Source of the DNA: Actinobacillus sp.
GTDB taxonomy: Bacteria > Pseudomonadota > Gammaproteobacteria > Enterobacterales > Pasteurellaceae
DNA length: 20,548 nt
Direction: 5' to 3'
NCBI GenBank assembly: GCA_020026115.1
Contig: JAHHQY010000028.1
Location: forward strand, 1-20,548
Part shown: positions 1-8,030 of the stretch, piece after piece
Numbering within the stretch: position 1 is the first letter of the stretch
Layout of the letters: each line of letters opens with the position of its first letter
Made by a program: the position numbers and the translations under genes
Notes under the pieces: model-generated
Seen by the model: only the letters and a program-made list of their open reading frames with translations
Told to the model about the DNA's origin: nothing
The model's database searches: none

Positions 1-16
1 ATATAAAACAACGCAT

Positions 17-382
17 GTGATGAATTTAAGTGAAAAACGCTTTTATTGGCTTTTTAGAGAAACTTTTCCTCATTATGCTATTTTTCCGCAAATTCCTTTT
101 TCTTGTATTGTGACGCCTAAAACTCGCGACACTCAAAAACGCAATAAACTTTTTTGGAAAATAAATCAAAAACGTGTGGATTTTTTAGTTTGTGATCAAT
201 CTTTAACGCCTTTATTTGTGGTGGAAATTGATGGCCCAACACATAATAAACGTAAAGAATTTGACTTGAAACGTGATGAATTTTTTGCCCAATGCGGTTT
301 AAAAACCTTGCGTCTTCCTGTGCAAAGTTTAAATTCGCTTTCGGCGCAAAAATTAAAACATGCGGTAATAAAATGTTTATAG
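17..382 (+). CDS. DUF2726 family protein, PD-(D/E)XK nuclease-like fold, possibly 5'-partial
   Basis: The sequence matches the DUF2726 pattern. It has an N-terminal SEKRFY segment and a central VDFLVCD strand. About ten residues later comes VVEIDGPTH, the D...E-x-D core of a restriction-endonuclease-like fold, followed by the RDEFFAQCGLKTLRLP segment that ends such domains. The biochemical role of the family is not established, so I give no function. The first possible start is GTG at 17, followed at once by ATG at 20. No Shine-Dalgarno sequence precedes either, and the frame is open to the left edge of the window. DUF2726 proteins often carry an N-terminal membrane segment, so the true gene may begin outside the window. 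It converges on cdd across a shared hairpin terminator. Confidence 0.72.
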   Translation: MMNLSEKRFYWLFRETFPHYAIFPQIPFSCIVTPKTRDTQKRNKLFWKINQKRVDFLVCDQSLTPLFVVEIDGPTHNKRKEFDLKRDEFFAQCGLKTLRLPVQSLNSLSAQKLKHAVIKCL

Positions 383-400
383 AAAAGAAATAAAAATAAA

Positions 401-439
401 ACTCGCACCGAAAAATGTCAGCAAAATTTCGGTGCGAGT
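401..439. terminator. Bidirectional hairpin terminator between the DUF2726 gene and cdd
   Basis: This is a perfect 13-bp inverted repeat, ACTCGCACCGAAA at 401-413 and TTTCGGTGCGAGT at 427-439, with a 13-nt loop. On the minus strand, downstream of cdd, the stem is followed by a T-rich run (complement of 381-400). On the plus strand it is followed by a shorter TTTT at 443-446. It lies between convergent genes. Both arms are copies of the 13-mer that recurs through this window. Confidence 0.85.
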
Positions 440-451
440 TGCGTTTTATCC

Positions 452-1360
452 TTATAAAGGAATATATTCGAGTTTAATATCGCCTAAGTAAGACAATAAA
501 TTTTTCGCGCTATGTTTATAAGATAAGGTTAAAGGATGCTCAACCATCACAACGCGCGTAATATTATCGATTTCGTAACCTTGCATTAAAATCGCGTTTA
601 AAGCCACTTGAAGCGCCGGTAAACTTGGGTTAAAAGCCGCATTTTCTGCGTAACTGCCTTTAAAAATTTTCTGGTTCGCTAACTGTACCGCTACCCCACA
701 ATACGTTTTAGAATACGGCGCATGGCTTTGGTTTGCGGCTTCTAAAGCGGCTAAAGTGACAGGCGATTTAGTAAAATATTCTAAACCGTTATTTTCTTCA
801 TCCAATAATAAATGATGAATATCTAAATCTTTTGGCCCAAAAGCATGCGGTAAATAATGATGCAAAGATTGGCTTGGTAAATTAGGTAAATGAATTTTTA
901 ATTTACCGGCTGAATTTAATTCATTCATAAATTGGCGACAATGCCCGCATGGGCTGTAATTCACGAAAATATCCGTTAAAGCTTTCTCGCCACGCATCCA
1001 AGCATGAGAAATGGCGCTTTGTTCAGCATGAATGGTTTGCGCAATTGGGTTTGCACAGAATTCTTGGTTTGCCCCAAAGTAAAAATTCCCCGACTCCCCT
1101 TTTGCGATCGCACCAACGCTAAAATGCGAAATGGTTGGATTAGCATAACACGCCGCCACAGGAAGCAACATTAAAGCTAATTCATCGCTCGTTACTTGAT
1201 ATTTTTGGCAAAGATGATTAACGGCAAATTCCGCTAAAAACCCGTCAAAATGCTGTTCACGAAAAATATGCCAAATATCTTTGGCTAATTGTGGATTTTC
1301 TAAGGTTTTTAAGGCTTCTACGATATGATCGGAAATATGTACTTGACGAAGATTTTCCAT
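452..1360 (-). CDS. cdd: Cytidine deaminase, long homodimeric type
   Basis: It deaminates cytidine and deoxycytidine to uridine and deoxyuridine in pyrimidine salvage, in the cytosol. The 302 residues fit the E. coli-type dimeric enzyme, with a helical N-terminus, a catalytic core and a degenerate second core domain. The zinc and catalytic residues are visible: H111 and E113 in HAEQSAISHAW, and C138 and C141 in SPCGHCRQFMNEL. The C-terminal half keeps the AALEAANQSHAPYSK and GSYAENAAFNPSLPALQ segments of the non-catalytic repeat. The start is ATG at 1360, with AAGGAG (complement of 1368-1373) 7 nt upstream. It is monocistronic between the shared terminator at 401-439 and the divergent folP. 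A class II CRP-type promoter lies just upstream, which fits the CRP control of cdd known in enteric bacteria. Confidence 0.97.
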   Translation of the reverse strand: MENLRQVHISDHIVEALKTLENPQLAKDIWHIFREQHFDGFLAEFAVNHLCQKYQVTSDELALMLLPVAACYANPTISHFSVGAIAKGESGNFYFGANQEFCANPIAQTIHAEQSAISHAWMRGEKALTDIFVNYSPCGHCRQFMNELNSAGKLKIHLPNLPSQSLHHYLPHAFGPKDLDIHHLLLDEENNGLEYFTKSPVTLAALEAANQSHAPYSKTYCGVAVQLANQKIFKGSYAENAAFNPSLPALQVALNAILMQGYEIDNITRVVMVEHPLTLSYKHSAKNLLSYLGDIKLEYIPL

Positions 1361-1385
1361 TATTTCACTCCTTCTAACATAAATT

Positions 1386-1435
1386 GCACGTCATCATATG
1401 AAAAAAATAGCGTGATTTCTTAGACTTATGTCACA
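1386..1435 (-). promoter_or_regulatory. cdd promoter with CRP-type site centred at -41.5
   Basis: Read on the minus strand, TGTGACATAAGTCTAA (1435 to 1420) has a perfect TGTGA half, a 6-nt spacer and a degenerate second half (TCTAA). A good -10, TATGAT, lies at 1398-1393. A start at about 1386 would put the CRP-site centre at exactly -41.5, the class II position, and give a leader of about 25 nt. This is an inference from sequence and spacing. No recognisable -35 is needed in this architecture. Confidence 0.55.
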
Positions 1436-1501
1436 AAATGGGAAATTTTTCTATTTTTAAGGCTTAAAAGTCGAAATAATATGCACCTTCATTTTGTTTT
1501 C

Positions 1502-1530
1502 TTATCTTTTAACGCATTTTTCGCTATACT
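1502..1530 (+). promoter_or_regulatory. Probable folP-glmM promoter
   Basis: TATACT at 1525-1530 is a good -10 and is followed by the CG-containing GACGCC. The -35 region about 17 nt upstream (TTATCT) is poor. The leader would be about 25 nt, ending in AAGGG at 1551-1555 before the folP ATG. The region from 1436 to 1500 is AT-rich with nothing else I can assign. Confidence 0.45.
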
Positions 1531-1562
1531 GACGCCATTTTTTATCAAGTAAGGGATTGAAC

Positions 1563-2387
1563 ATGCAACTTTATGCGAATGGCAAAACCTTGAATTTAAA
1601 TCAAGTTCAAATTATGGGGATTTTAAACATCACCCCTGATTCCTTTTCCGATAGCGGGCAATTTTTCGCCTTAGATAAAGCGCTTTATCACGCGGAAGAA
1701 ATGCTAAAAAACGGCGCGAGTATTATTGATGTGGGTGGTGAATCAACACGTCCTGGCGCGCAAGAAGTGAGCGAAGAAGAAGAATTAGCGCGCGTTATTC
1801 CCGTCGTTGAAGCACTTCGTCAACGTTTTGATTGTTGGATTTCCGTGGATACGTCTAAAGCTTTGGTTATGCAAGAAAGTGCTAAAGTTGGTATGGATCT
1901 CATTAACGATATTCGTGCGTTATCTGAACCCTTTGCCCTTGAAACTGTCGCAGAATTAAACTTGCCTGTTTGTTTAATGCATATGCAAGGACAACCACGC
2001 ACTATGCAACAACAGCCACAATATGACGATGTCGTACAGGAAGTTCTCGCCTTTTTACAAGAGCGCACGAATCTGGCTTTATCCGCGGGCATAAAAAAAG
2101 AAAACATTCTTTGGGATGTAGGGTTTGGCTTTGGAAAAACCTTGCAACATAACTATAAATTACTGCAACAATTAGGTGTTTTTTGTCAAAACTACCCTGT
2201 TTTGGCGGGACTTTCACGAAAATCTATGTTTGGTCAATTATTAAATAAACCGGTGGAAGAACGCCTTATTGCGAGCGTAACGGGGGCATTATTAGCCGTG
2301 CAAAACGGGGCGCGTATTTTACGTGTGCATGATGTCGAAGCAACAAAAGATGCATTACAAGTTTGGCTTGCGATGAAACAAGCTTAA
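1563..2387 (+). CDS. folP: Dihydropteroate synthase
   Basis: It condenses 6-hydroxymethyl-7,8-dihydropterin diphosphate with p-aminobenzoate to make dihydropteroate, and is the sulfonamide target. The TIM-barrel signatures are in order: MGILNITPDSFSD (residues 18-30), DVGGESTRPGA (56-66), SVDTSKA (94-100), NDIRALSEP (115-123), MHMQGQPRTM (139-148), GFGFGK (187-192), GLSRKSMFG (216-224) and RVHDV (254-258). An in-frame TTG at 1557 would add two residues. I prefer ATG 1563 because AAGGG at 1551-1555 is correctly spaced and the protein then begins like E. coli FolP (274 residues here, 282 there). The usual DPGFGFGK loop reads DVGFGFGK. glmM follows after 27 nt, the conserved folP-glmM operon order. 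The ftsH gene that precedes folP in E. coli is not here. Confidence 0.97.
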   Translation: MQLYANGKTLNLNQVQIMGILNITPDSFSDSGQFFALDKALYHAEEMLKNGASIIDVGGESTRPGAQEVSEEEELARVIPVVEALRQRFDCWISVDTSKALVMQESAKVGMDLINDIRALSEPFALETVAELNLPVCLMHMQGQPRTMQQQPQYDDVVQEVLAFLQERTNLALSAGIKKENILWDVGFGFGKTLQHNYKLLQQLGVFCQNYPVLAGLSRKSMFGQLLNKPVEERLIASVTGALLAVQNGARILRVHDVEATKDALQVWLAMKQA

Positions 2388-2414
2388 TTTAAATTTAAAA
2401 ATAGAAGGAAAAAA

Positions 2415-3749
2415 ATGAAAGAACGTCAATATTTTGGTACCGATGGGATTCGTGGCAAAGTGGGTAAATTCCCTATTACGCCTGAGTTTGCTTTAAAACT
2501 TGGTTGGGCTGCAGGTAAAGTGTTAGCAAACCACGGTTCTAAAAAAGTGTTAATTGGTAAAGATACGCGCATTTCTGGCTATATGTTGGAATCTGCCTTA
2601 GAAGCAGGTTTAGCTGCAGCGGGACTTTCTGCCGCCTTTACAGGCCCAATGCCAACCCCAGCGATTGCCTACTTAACCCGCACATTTCGTGCTGAAGCTG
2701 GTGTCGTCATTTCCGCTTCACACAACCCTTTTGATGATAATGGGATTAAATTTTTCTCTACGGAAGGCACAAAATTACCCGATGATATTGAATTGGCCAT
2801 TGAAGCGATGCTGTCACAAGAAATGGATTGCGTACCATCGGCTGAATTAGGCCGTGCAAGCCGAATTAATGACGCCGCAGGTCGCTATATTGAATTTTGT
2901 AAAAGCACCTTCCCTGCTTATTTAAGCTTAGATAAATTTAAAATCGTGGTGGATTGTGCAAATGGTGCAACCTATCATATTGCCCCAAATGTGATGCGTG
3001 AATTAGGCGCAGAAGTCATTGAATTAGCCACGTCACCTAATGGTATGAATATCAATGAGCGTTGTGGCGCTACGGATATTAAAGCCTTACAAGCAAAAGT
3101 GTTAGAAACTAACGCTGATGTAGGCTTAGCTTATGATGGCGATGGGGATCGTTTAATTATGGTTGACCATTTAGGCCATAAAGTTGATGGCGACCAAATT
3201 TTATTTATTATTGCGCGCGAATTATTACGTCGTGGAAAATTAAAAGGTGGCGTTGTCGGTACTTTAATGAGCAATATGCGCCTTGAATTAGCCTTAAAAG
3301 AATTAGCGATTCCTTTTGAACGCGCAAAAGTTGGCGACCGTTATGTCTTAGAAAAAATGCAAGCTAATGGTTGGTTATTAGGGGGCGAAAATTCAGGCCA
3401 TATTATTATTGCGGATAAAAATACCACAGGCGATGGCATTATTGCGTCTTTACAAGTATTACGCGCAATGGCACAGCACAATCTTTCCCTACATGAATTA
3501 ACGCAAGCAGTTCAACTTTACCCACAAGTTTTAATCAATGTTCGTTTCGACGGGGGCGCTAACCCATTAGACAGCCAAGCGGTAAAAGAAATCGCTCAAA
3601 GCGTAGAACAAGAACTCGGCCAAAGCGGTCGTATTTTATTACGCAAGTCTGGCACTGAACCTTTAATTCGCGTGATGGTGGAATGTGAAGATGCGGATTT
3701 AGCACAAAAATCCGCTGAAAAAATCGCACAGGTTATTCGTCAAAATTAA
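2415..3749 (+). CDS. glmM: Phosphoglucosamine mutase
   Basis: It interconverts glucosamine-6-phosphate and glucosamine-1-phosphate, feeding UDP-GlcNAc synthesis for peptidoglycan and lipid A. The 444-residue protein has the full alpha-D-phosphohexomutase layout. FGTDGIRG is near the N-terminus. The phosphoserine loop SASHNP has its catalytic serine at residue 102, the same number as in E. coli. The metal-binding loop DGDGDR has D241, D243 and D245, the sugar loop GGENSGH is at 323-329, and the phosphate-binding RKSGTEPLIRV is at 410-420. The start ATG follows AGAAGGA at 2403-2409. It is the second gene of the folP operon and is closed by a hairpin terminator 9 nt after its stop. Confidence 0.98.
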   Translation: MKERQYFGTDGIRGKVGKFPITPEFALKLGWAAGKVLANHGSKKVLIGKDTRISGYMLESALEAGLAAAGLSAAFTGPMPTPAIAYLTRTFRAEAGVVISASHNPFDDNGIKFFSTEGTKLPDDIELAIEAMLSQEMDCVPSAELGRASRINDAAGRYIEFCKSTFPAYLSLDKFKIVVDCANGATYHIAPNVMRELGAEVIELATSPNGMNINERCGATDIKALQAKVLETNADVGLAYDGDGDRLIMVDHLGHKVDGDQILFIIARELLRRGKLKGGVVGTLMSNMRLELALKELAIPFERAKVGDRYVLEKMQANGWLLGGENSGHIIIADKNTTGDGIIASLQVLRAMAQHNLSLHELTQAVQLYPQVLINVRFDGGANPLDSQAVKEIAQSVEQELGQSGRILLRKSGTEPLIRVMVECEDADLAQKSAEKIAQVIRQN

Positions 3750-3758
3750 ACACACTCG

Positions 3759-3786
3759 CGCCGAAATTTATTTTCGGCGTTTTTTT
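3759..3786 (+). terminator. glmM terminator
   Basis: CGCCGAAA at 3759-3766 pairs with TTTCGGCG at 3772-3779 around a 5-nt loop, followed by seven Ts at 3780-3786. The full 13-mer ACTCGCGCCGAAA begins at 3754, so its ACTCG part lies outside the stem. The sixA Shine-Dalgarno sequence starts directly after the T tract. Confidence 0.88.
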
Positions 3787-3797
3787 AGGTGAACGGT

Positions 3798-4259
3798 ATG
3801 AAAATTATCATTATGCGCCATGGGCAAGCGAGTACTTTTGCACAATCGGACGCCCAACGCCCTTTAACGGCAGAAGGTCTGGCGAAAGCATTACAACAAG
3901 GGCAATTACTCCACCAACAAGGTGAAATTCATAAAGTGTTGGTCAGCCCTTATCTTCGCGCTCAAGAAACCTTTAAACAAGTTAACCAAGCATTTGGGCA
4001 ACAATTAACTGACAAAATGGAAACTTGGTCTGCTTTAACGCCTTATGGCGAGGCCAAGTTGGTGGCAGATTATTTGCACGTTTTATATCAAGAAAACCCA
4101 AATCAACGGGTGCTGATTATTTCCCATATTCCTATGGTGAATGATTTAGTCCAAGAATTTACTCATAATTTAGCGTATTTTTCTTTTTACCCCGCCTCTT
4201 TTGCTTATTTAGAATGGCAAGGGGATAAAGGTCAAGTTTTGGATTTTTATGAGGCTTAA
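3798..4259 (+). CDS. sixA: Phosphohistidine phosphatase SixA
   Basis: This is a small histidine-phosphatase-superfamily protein of 153 residues (E. coli SixA is 161). The family removes phosphate from histidine phosphorelay carriers. E. coli SixA acts on the ArcB HPt domain and on the nitrogen PTS. The catalytic RHG has its phosphorylated His at residue 8. Other active-site segments are RPLTAEG (21-27), VSPYLRAQET (49-58) and IISHIPMV with H110. A GTG at 3789 would add MNG, but ATG 3798 gives the family N-terminus (MKIIIMRHG) and has AGGTG at 3787-3791 upstream. That ribosome site directly follows the glmM terminator T tract, leaving no room for a promoter of its own between them. Expression probably needs terminator read-through or a promoter inside glmM. 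It converges on glnD. Confidence 0.93.
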   Translation: MKIIIMRHGQASTFAQSDAQRPLTAEGLAKALQQGQLLHQQGEIHKVLVSPYLRAQETFKQVNQAFGQQLTDKMETWSALTPYGEAKLVADYLHVLYQENPNQRVLIISHIPMVNDLVQEFTHNLAYFSFYPASFAYLEWQGDKGQVLDFYEA

Positions 4260-4290
4260 TTTCAAAAGCATCTGCCCTACTTATTTTTCC

Positions 4291-4338
4291 ACTCGCACCG
4301 AAATTTTCCCTTTTTTCGGCGCGAGTGCGTTTTTCCGT
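4291..4338 (+). terminator. sixA terminator between convergent sixA and glnD
   Basis: ACTCGCACCGAAA at 4291-4303 faces TTTCGGCGCGAGT at 4314-4326. The stem has one A.C mismatch on the plus transcript, which becomes a G.U pair on the minus transcript. TTTTT at 4330-4334 and further Ts follow on the plus side. On the minus side, after glnD, there is no clear T tract, so termination of glnD here is less certain. Confidence 0.72.
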
Positions 4339-4357
4339 TTTTTAAGCTCGCGTTTTT

Positions 4358-6976
4358 TTAATCTAACGCGTCCACCAACGCTTTTCTTAAGGCTGATTTT
4401 TCTTTCAAACTTAAAGGCAAGTTTTCTTGATTCGTTAATATAAAGAAATCTTGCGCTTTTTCGCCGATAGTACTGATTTTCGCTGCCGATAAATTCAAAT
4501 TTTGGTCTATAAACACTTGGCCAATTTGCGTTAACAGCCCTTTGCGATCCAAAGTACAAAGCTCGAATTCTGTTTGTTGTTTCTTATTACGAATAAAGCG
4601 CACTTCCGTTGGCACAGAAAACGGCACTTTCTTTTGTATTACTGGCGTTTTTTTAAGTTGCGTCGGTTTCTCTAAGGCTTGCATTAAGACTTTTTCGAGC
4701 TGACGTTGACGCATTTCTCCCACCAACGCCCCATTTTTTTCCGAAATAATAAAACTATCGAAAACTTCCCCATTATCACTGGTGATGATTTGCGCATCGT
4801 GAATACTGTATTGCTTACTATCGAGCAAACTGACCACGTTATAAAACAAATGCGGTTGATCGTGACAATGAATAAAAATTTCCGTTCCCCCTTTCGCATA
4901 ACGATGACTGACTGCCACCAACAGTTTTTGCTTCGGATTTTGCAGTAACAGTTTCGTATGCCAAGCAATTTGCGCTGGTTGATGTCGTAAGAAATAGTCA
5001 TCAGGCAGTCTTTGCCAATATTGTTGAATTTCTTCTTTGCTATAGGCCGTTAAACGTTGCATCGCCTCTTGACGATGACTTTGAATTCGTTTTTGCGGGT
5101 CAAGCGCCAAATGCGTACCTTGTTTAAATTGACGTAAGGTATTTTGATAAAGCGTATGTAATAAAGTGGCTTTCCAGCGATTCCATAAATGACTATTCGT
5201 CGCGCAGATATCTGCCACTGTGAGCATAAGCAGTAAATCTAAACGTTGTGGCGTTTCCACTTTTTGCGCAAAGGTTTGAATAACGCTTGGGTCTTGAATA
5301 TCACGTCGTTGTGCCGTCATAGAAAAAAGCAAATGATTGGCAACCAAATAACACATCGTTTGAGTCTCTTGCGCCGAAAAATGGTGCATTTGAGCAAAGG
5401 CTTGCAAGGCTTGACTGCCTAATTCACTATGATCACCGCCTTGACCTTTCGCAATATCGTGAAATAAAGCACTAACAGAAAGCATCATGCGTAATCTTGT
5501 TTGGGTTTGCATATCCCCTTTTAAAATTTGCTGAAAAATAGGTTGTAATAAAGGGAAATGTTCCTGCTCATTTTGCGTAAAGGTTTCAATATTGAGCATA
5601 ACACGCAAAATATGCTCATCTACGGTGTAATTATGGAAAAGATCGAATTGCATTAAACCTTGAATATGTTGCCATTGAGGTAAATAGATTTTTAAAATTC
5701 CATAACGATGCATAGGCAACACACCGCGTCGAATGGCGTTTTTTTGCTGAAGTAATTGTAAAAATTTCTCTCGTGCAAGCGGGTCATCGCATAAATACCC
5801 TGAATATTGTTGACTTATTTTCAATAATAAGCGCAAAGTATCGGGATGAATTTGTAATTGCGTTTGACGCGTTAAATGTAAAAACACATCTAAAATACAA
5901 CTTGGCGTACGTTGAAAACATTGCGGATTGACTAACATCAGCCAATTATCTTGTATCACAAAGTGTTCATCGAGTTTTTCCGTTTTTTGCAATGCCCCTG
6001 TGCTTTCCTGCATACTTTGCGCATAGTGTTGCAAAAGAATTTGTCTAAACACACTTAAAAATTGCACGCTTTGGAAAAAACGCTTCATCATAGCCTCAAC
6101 CCCAGCATTGGGCGTGGTTGTATCTTGATTAAACATTAAAAATTCACAAAGTTGTTTTTGACGTTCAAAGAGCAAACGGTTGTCATCTCGTTTACTTAAA
6201 AGATGTAAAGCAAAGCGCAGTTGAAATAAAAATTGTTGGCTTTGTTTCAGTTCGCGATATTCTTCCTCATCAATCCAGTTTTTAGAAAGTAACTGTTCTA
6301 AATTTTTCGCCCCAGTTTCACGCAAAGCGAGCCAATACAATAAATGCAAATCACGCAACCCCCCTGGGGAATATTTTAAATCAGGCTCTAGGTTATAACT
6401 GGTATTTTGAAAGCGCGCATAACGTTTCTTTTGTTCCGCTACTTTCCCTGCGAAATAATCCTGTCTTGGCCAAAAATCCGCTTGCTGTAAAATCTCACTC
6501 AAGGGCGTTTTTAACTCTTCATCGCCACTTAAAAAACGTCGCTCTAATAAATTTGTTGCAATGGTAATATCTGCTTTAGCTAAGGTTTCACATTCTTGCA
6601 ATGTTCGCACACTGGCCCCAACCTTAAACCCGCAATCCCACAAAAATTGTAAAAAAGCACTGATTTTTTCTTTTTTCTCTTCCGTTAAAGGCATTGAACT
6701 TAAAAGCAGTAAATCTAAATCCGAATGAGGAAACATTTCTTCTCGCCCATATCCCCCTACGGCAAATAAAGCTAAAGACGGCGTGTTTAACTCAAACTGA
6801 GTCCACAAGGTTTTTAATAAGGCATCACAAAATTGCGTATGTAAAGCAATCCATTCATCCACATTTTTTTGTAAAAACTGTGTTTTTTCTTTTTCTAATA
6901 ATGCCAATTTTCGTTCTTTTACTAACGCCACGGTTAATTCTTGCTTATTGGATAACTCAAAAGTTGGCTGTAACAT
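4358..6976 (-). CDS. glnD: Bifunctional PII uridylyltransferase/uridylyl-removing enzyme
   Basis: This is the primary glutamine sensor. It uridylylates PII (GlnB/GlnK) when glutamine is low and removes UMP when it is high, so controlling glutamine synthetase and the Ntr response. The 872 residues (E. coli 890) carry all four domains. The nucleotidyltransferase has GGYGREE (about 74-80) with metal residues in SDLDLL. The PII-UTase/glnE helical region includes YSPGGLRDLHLL (about 201-212). The HD hydrolase has DEHILRVM and LFHDIAKGQGGDHS (about 503-516). Two C-terminal ACT domains follow (about 695-770 and 800-872, the second with DRKGLLTQIGQVF). The start ATG at 6976 has GAGGG (complement of 6983-6987) 6 nt upstream. 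It is divergent from pldA. I could not assign its promoter confidently within the short gap. Confidence 0.97.
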   Translation of the reverse strand: MLQPTFELSNKQELTVALVKERKLALLEKEKTQFLQKNVDEWIALHTQFCDALLKTLWTQFELNTPSLALFAVGGYGREEMFPHSDLDLLLLSSMPLTEEKKEKISAFLQFLWDCGFKVGASVRTLQECETLAKADITIATNLLERRFLSGDEELKTPLSEILQQADFWPRQDYFAGKVAEQKKRYARFQNTSYNLEPDLKYSPGGLRDLHLLYWLALRETGAKNLEQLLSKNWIDEEEYRELKQSQQFLFQLRFALHLLSKRDDNRLLFERQKQLCEFLMFNQDTTTPNAGVEAMMKRFFQSVQFLSVFRQILLQHYAQSMQESTGALQKTEKLDEHFVIQDNWLMLVNPQCFQRTPSCILDVFLHLTRQTQLQIHPDTLRLLLKISQQYSGYLCDDPLAREKFLQLLQQKNAIRRGVLPMHRYGILKIYLPQWQHIQGLMQFDLFHNYTVDEHILRVMLNIETFTQNEQEHFPLLQPIFQQILKGDMQTQTRLRMMLSVSALFHDIAKGQGGDHSELGSQALQAFAQMHHFSAQETQTMCYLVANHLLFSMTAQRRDIQDPSVIQTFAQKVETPQRLDLLLMLTVADICATNSHLWNRWKATLLHTLYQNTLRQFKQGTHLALDPQKRIQSHRQEAMQRLTAYSKEEIQQYWQRLPDDYFLRHQPAQIAWHTKLLLQNPKQKLLVAVSHRYAKGGTEIFIHCHDQPHLFYNVVSLLDSKQYSIHDAQIITSDNGEVFDSFIISEKNGALVGEMRQRQLEKVLMQALEKPTQLKKTPVIQKKVPFSVPTEVRFIRNKKQQTEFELCTLDRKGLLTQIGQVFIDQNLNLSAAKISTIGEKAQDFFILTNQENLPLSLKEKSALRKALVDALD

Positions 6977-7063
6977 AAAATGCCCTCATAAATAATTCTT
7001 GCCTTTTTAGCTTATGCTTTATTTTCTTTCGCTCAAATTTCACGAAAAAAGTTGCGCAATAGT

Positions 7064-7093
7064 TTAGCAAAAAGGGAAGAAAATCAGTACAAT
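7064..7093 (+). promoter_or_regulatory. Probable pldA promoter
   Basis: TACAAT at 7088-7093 is a good -10, with TTAGCA at 7064-7069 as a modest -35 at 18 nt spacing. The -10 is followed by GAACGCG. A start near 7100 leaves a leader of about 27 nt containing TAGGGA at 7114-7119. This placement makes the longer in-frame start at 7052 unlikely, since it lies upstream of the promoter. Confidence 0.45.
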
Positions 7094-7126
7094 GAACGCG
7101 TTTTTTTCTATCTTAGGGATTCATAT

Positions 7127-7978
7127 ATGCAAAAATTTTTGTTCAGCACACTTTGCTTAGGCATTTTTTCGGTGCAAGCCTGCGCGAATGATGAGGTTTT
7201 ACCGAAGTTATATAAAACAGAAACTGAAGCCTTATTACATAATCAAGCCTCAGAAATTTTTGGTATTGTGCCTTACGCACAAAACTATTTAATGGAAACC
7301 TATTCTAACGGCAACTTTCGTTATCCAGACCGTATGCGTCATGATGAAGTGAAATTTCAGTTAAGTTTAGCCGTGCCTATTTGGCGTGGTATTTTGGGTA
7401 AGAAATCCGTTTTAGCCGGGGCTTATACGCAACGTTCATGGTTTCAAATGACCAACAAAGACGATTCCTCGCCATTTCGTGAAACCAACTATAAACCTCA
7501 ACTATTTATGGCTTGGGAATTACAAACGCCACTCTTTTTCGGTTGGGCATTAAATGAATTAGAAACAGGCGTGTTACATGAGTCTAACGGACGCGATAAT
7601 TTAAATGACAAATCACGCAGTTGGAACCGTATTTATGCTCGTTTTTCAGCAAGTAAAGGAAACTGGCGCGTACAAATTAAACCTTGGTGGCGTATTCCAG
7701 AAAAAGCTAGTGATGATGATAACCCAGATATTCAACATTATCGTGGCCATAGTGATTTTATTGTTGATTACTACACCAAAACACACCAAGTGCATTTAAA
7801 AACCCATTACAACCCACGTTATGGTAAAGGTGGCGTGCAATTAAGTTATAGCTATCCAATGACAAAATATGTTCGCTTTTATGCGCAATATTACGGTGGC
7901 TATGGCGAGTCTTTAATTGATTATTCCAAAAACATCCAACGTATCGGTTTGGGCATTTCACTTAACAACGTTTTTTAA
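7127..7978 (+). CDS. pldA: Outer membrane phospholipase A (OMPLA)
   Basis: This is a calcium-dependent outer-membrane beta-barrel phospholipase A1/A2 that clears phospholipid from the outer leaflet after membrane damage. The 283 residues (E. coli PldA 289) start with a signal peptide, MQKFLFSTLCLGIFSVQACA, with probable cleavage before NDEV. The catalytic region LHESNG contains H151 and S153, and RSWNR supplies N167. The spacing is two residues longer than in E. coli. NPDIQHYRGH, the alternating barrel strands YPMTKYVRFYAQYYGGYGESLIDY, and a terminal Phe typical of outer-membrane proteins complete the match. ATG 7127 is chosen because TAGGGA at 7114-7119 precedes it and the signal peptide begins there. 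The open frame extends 25 codons further up but carries no sensible N-terminus. Confidence 0.96.
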   Translation: MQKFLFSTLCLGIFSVQACANDEVLPKLYKTETEALLHNQASEIFGIVPYAQNYLMETYSNGNFRYPDRMRHDEVKFQLSLAVPIWRGILGKKSVLAGAYTQRSWFQMTNKDDSSPFRETNYKPQLFMAWELQTPLFFGWALNELETGVLHESNGRDNLNDKSRSWNRIYARFSASKGNWRVQIKPWWRIPEKASDDDNPDIQHYRGHSDFIVDYYTKTHQVHLKTHYNPRYGKGGVQLSYSYPMTKYVRFYAQYYGGYGESLIDYSKNIQRIGLGISLNNVF

Positions 7979-7992
7979 ACCCTGTCTTTAAC

Positions 7993-8030
7993 ACTCGCGC
8001 CGAAAATTTTCTTTTCGGCGTTCCTTATTT
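7993..8030 (+). terminator. pldA terminator
   Basis: CGCCGAAAA at 7998-8006 pairs with TTTTCGGCG at 8012-8020 around a 5-nt loop, then TTCCTTATTT. As at glmM, the full 13-mer ACTCGCGCCGAAA (7993-8005) extends 5 nt beyond the paired stem. Confidence 0.78.

Noticed and set aside
4349..4370. CGCGTT/AACGCG inverted repeat over the glnD stop codon
   Set aside because: A 6-bp stem with a 10-nt loop, mostly inside coding sequence and without a T tract on the glnD strand. It is probably incidental.
7052..7126. 25-codon N-terminal extension of PldA
   Set aside because: It lies upstream of or within the predicted promoter, has no ribosome site and would hide the signal peptide that begins at ATG 7127.
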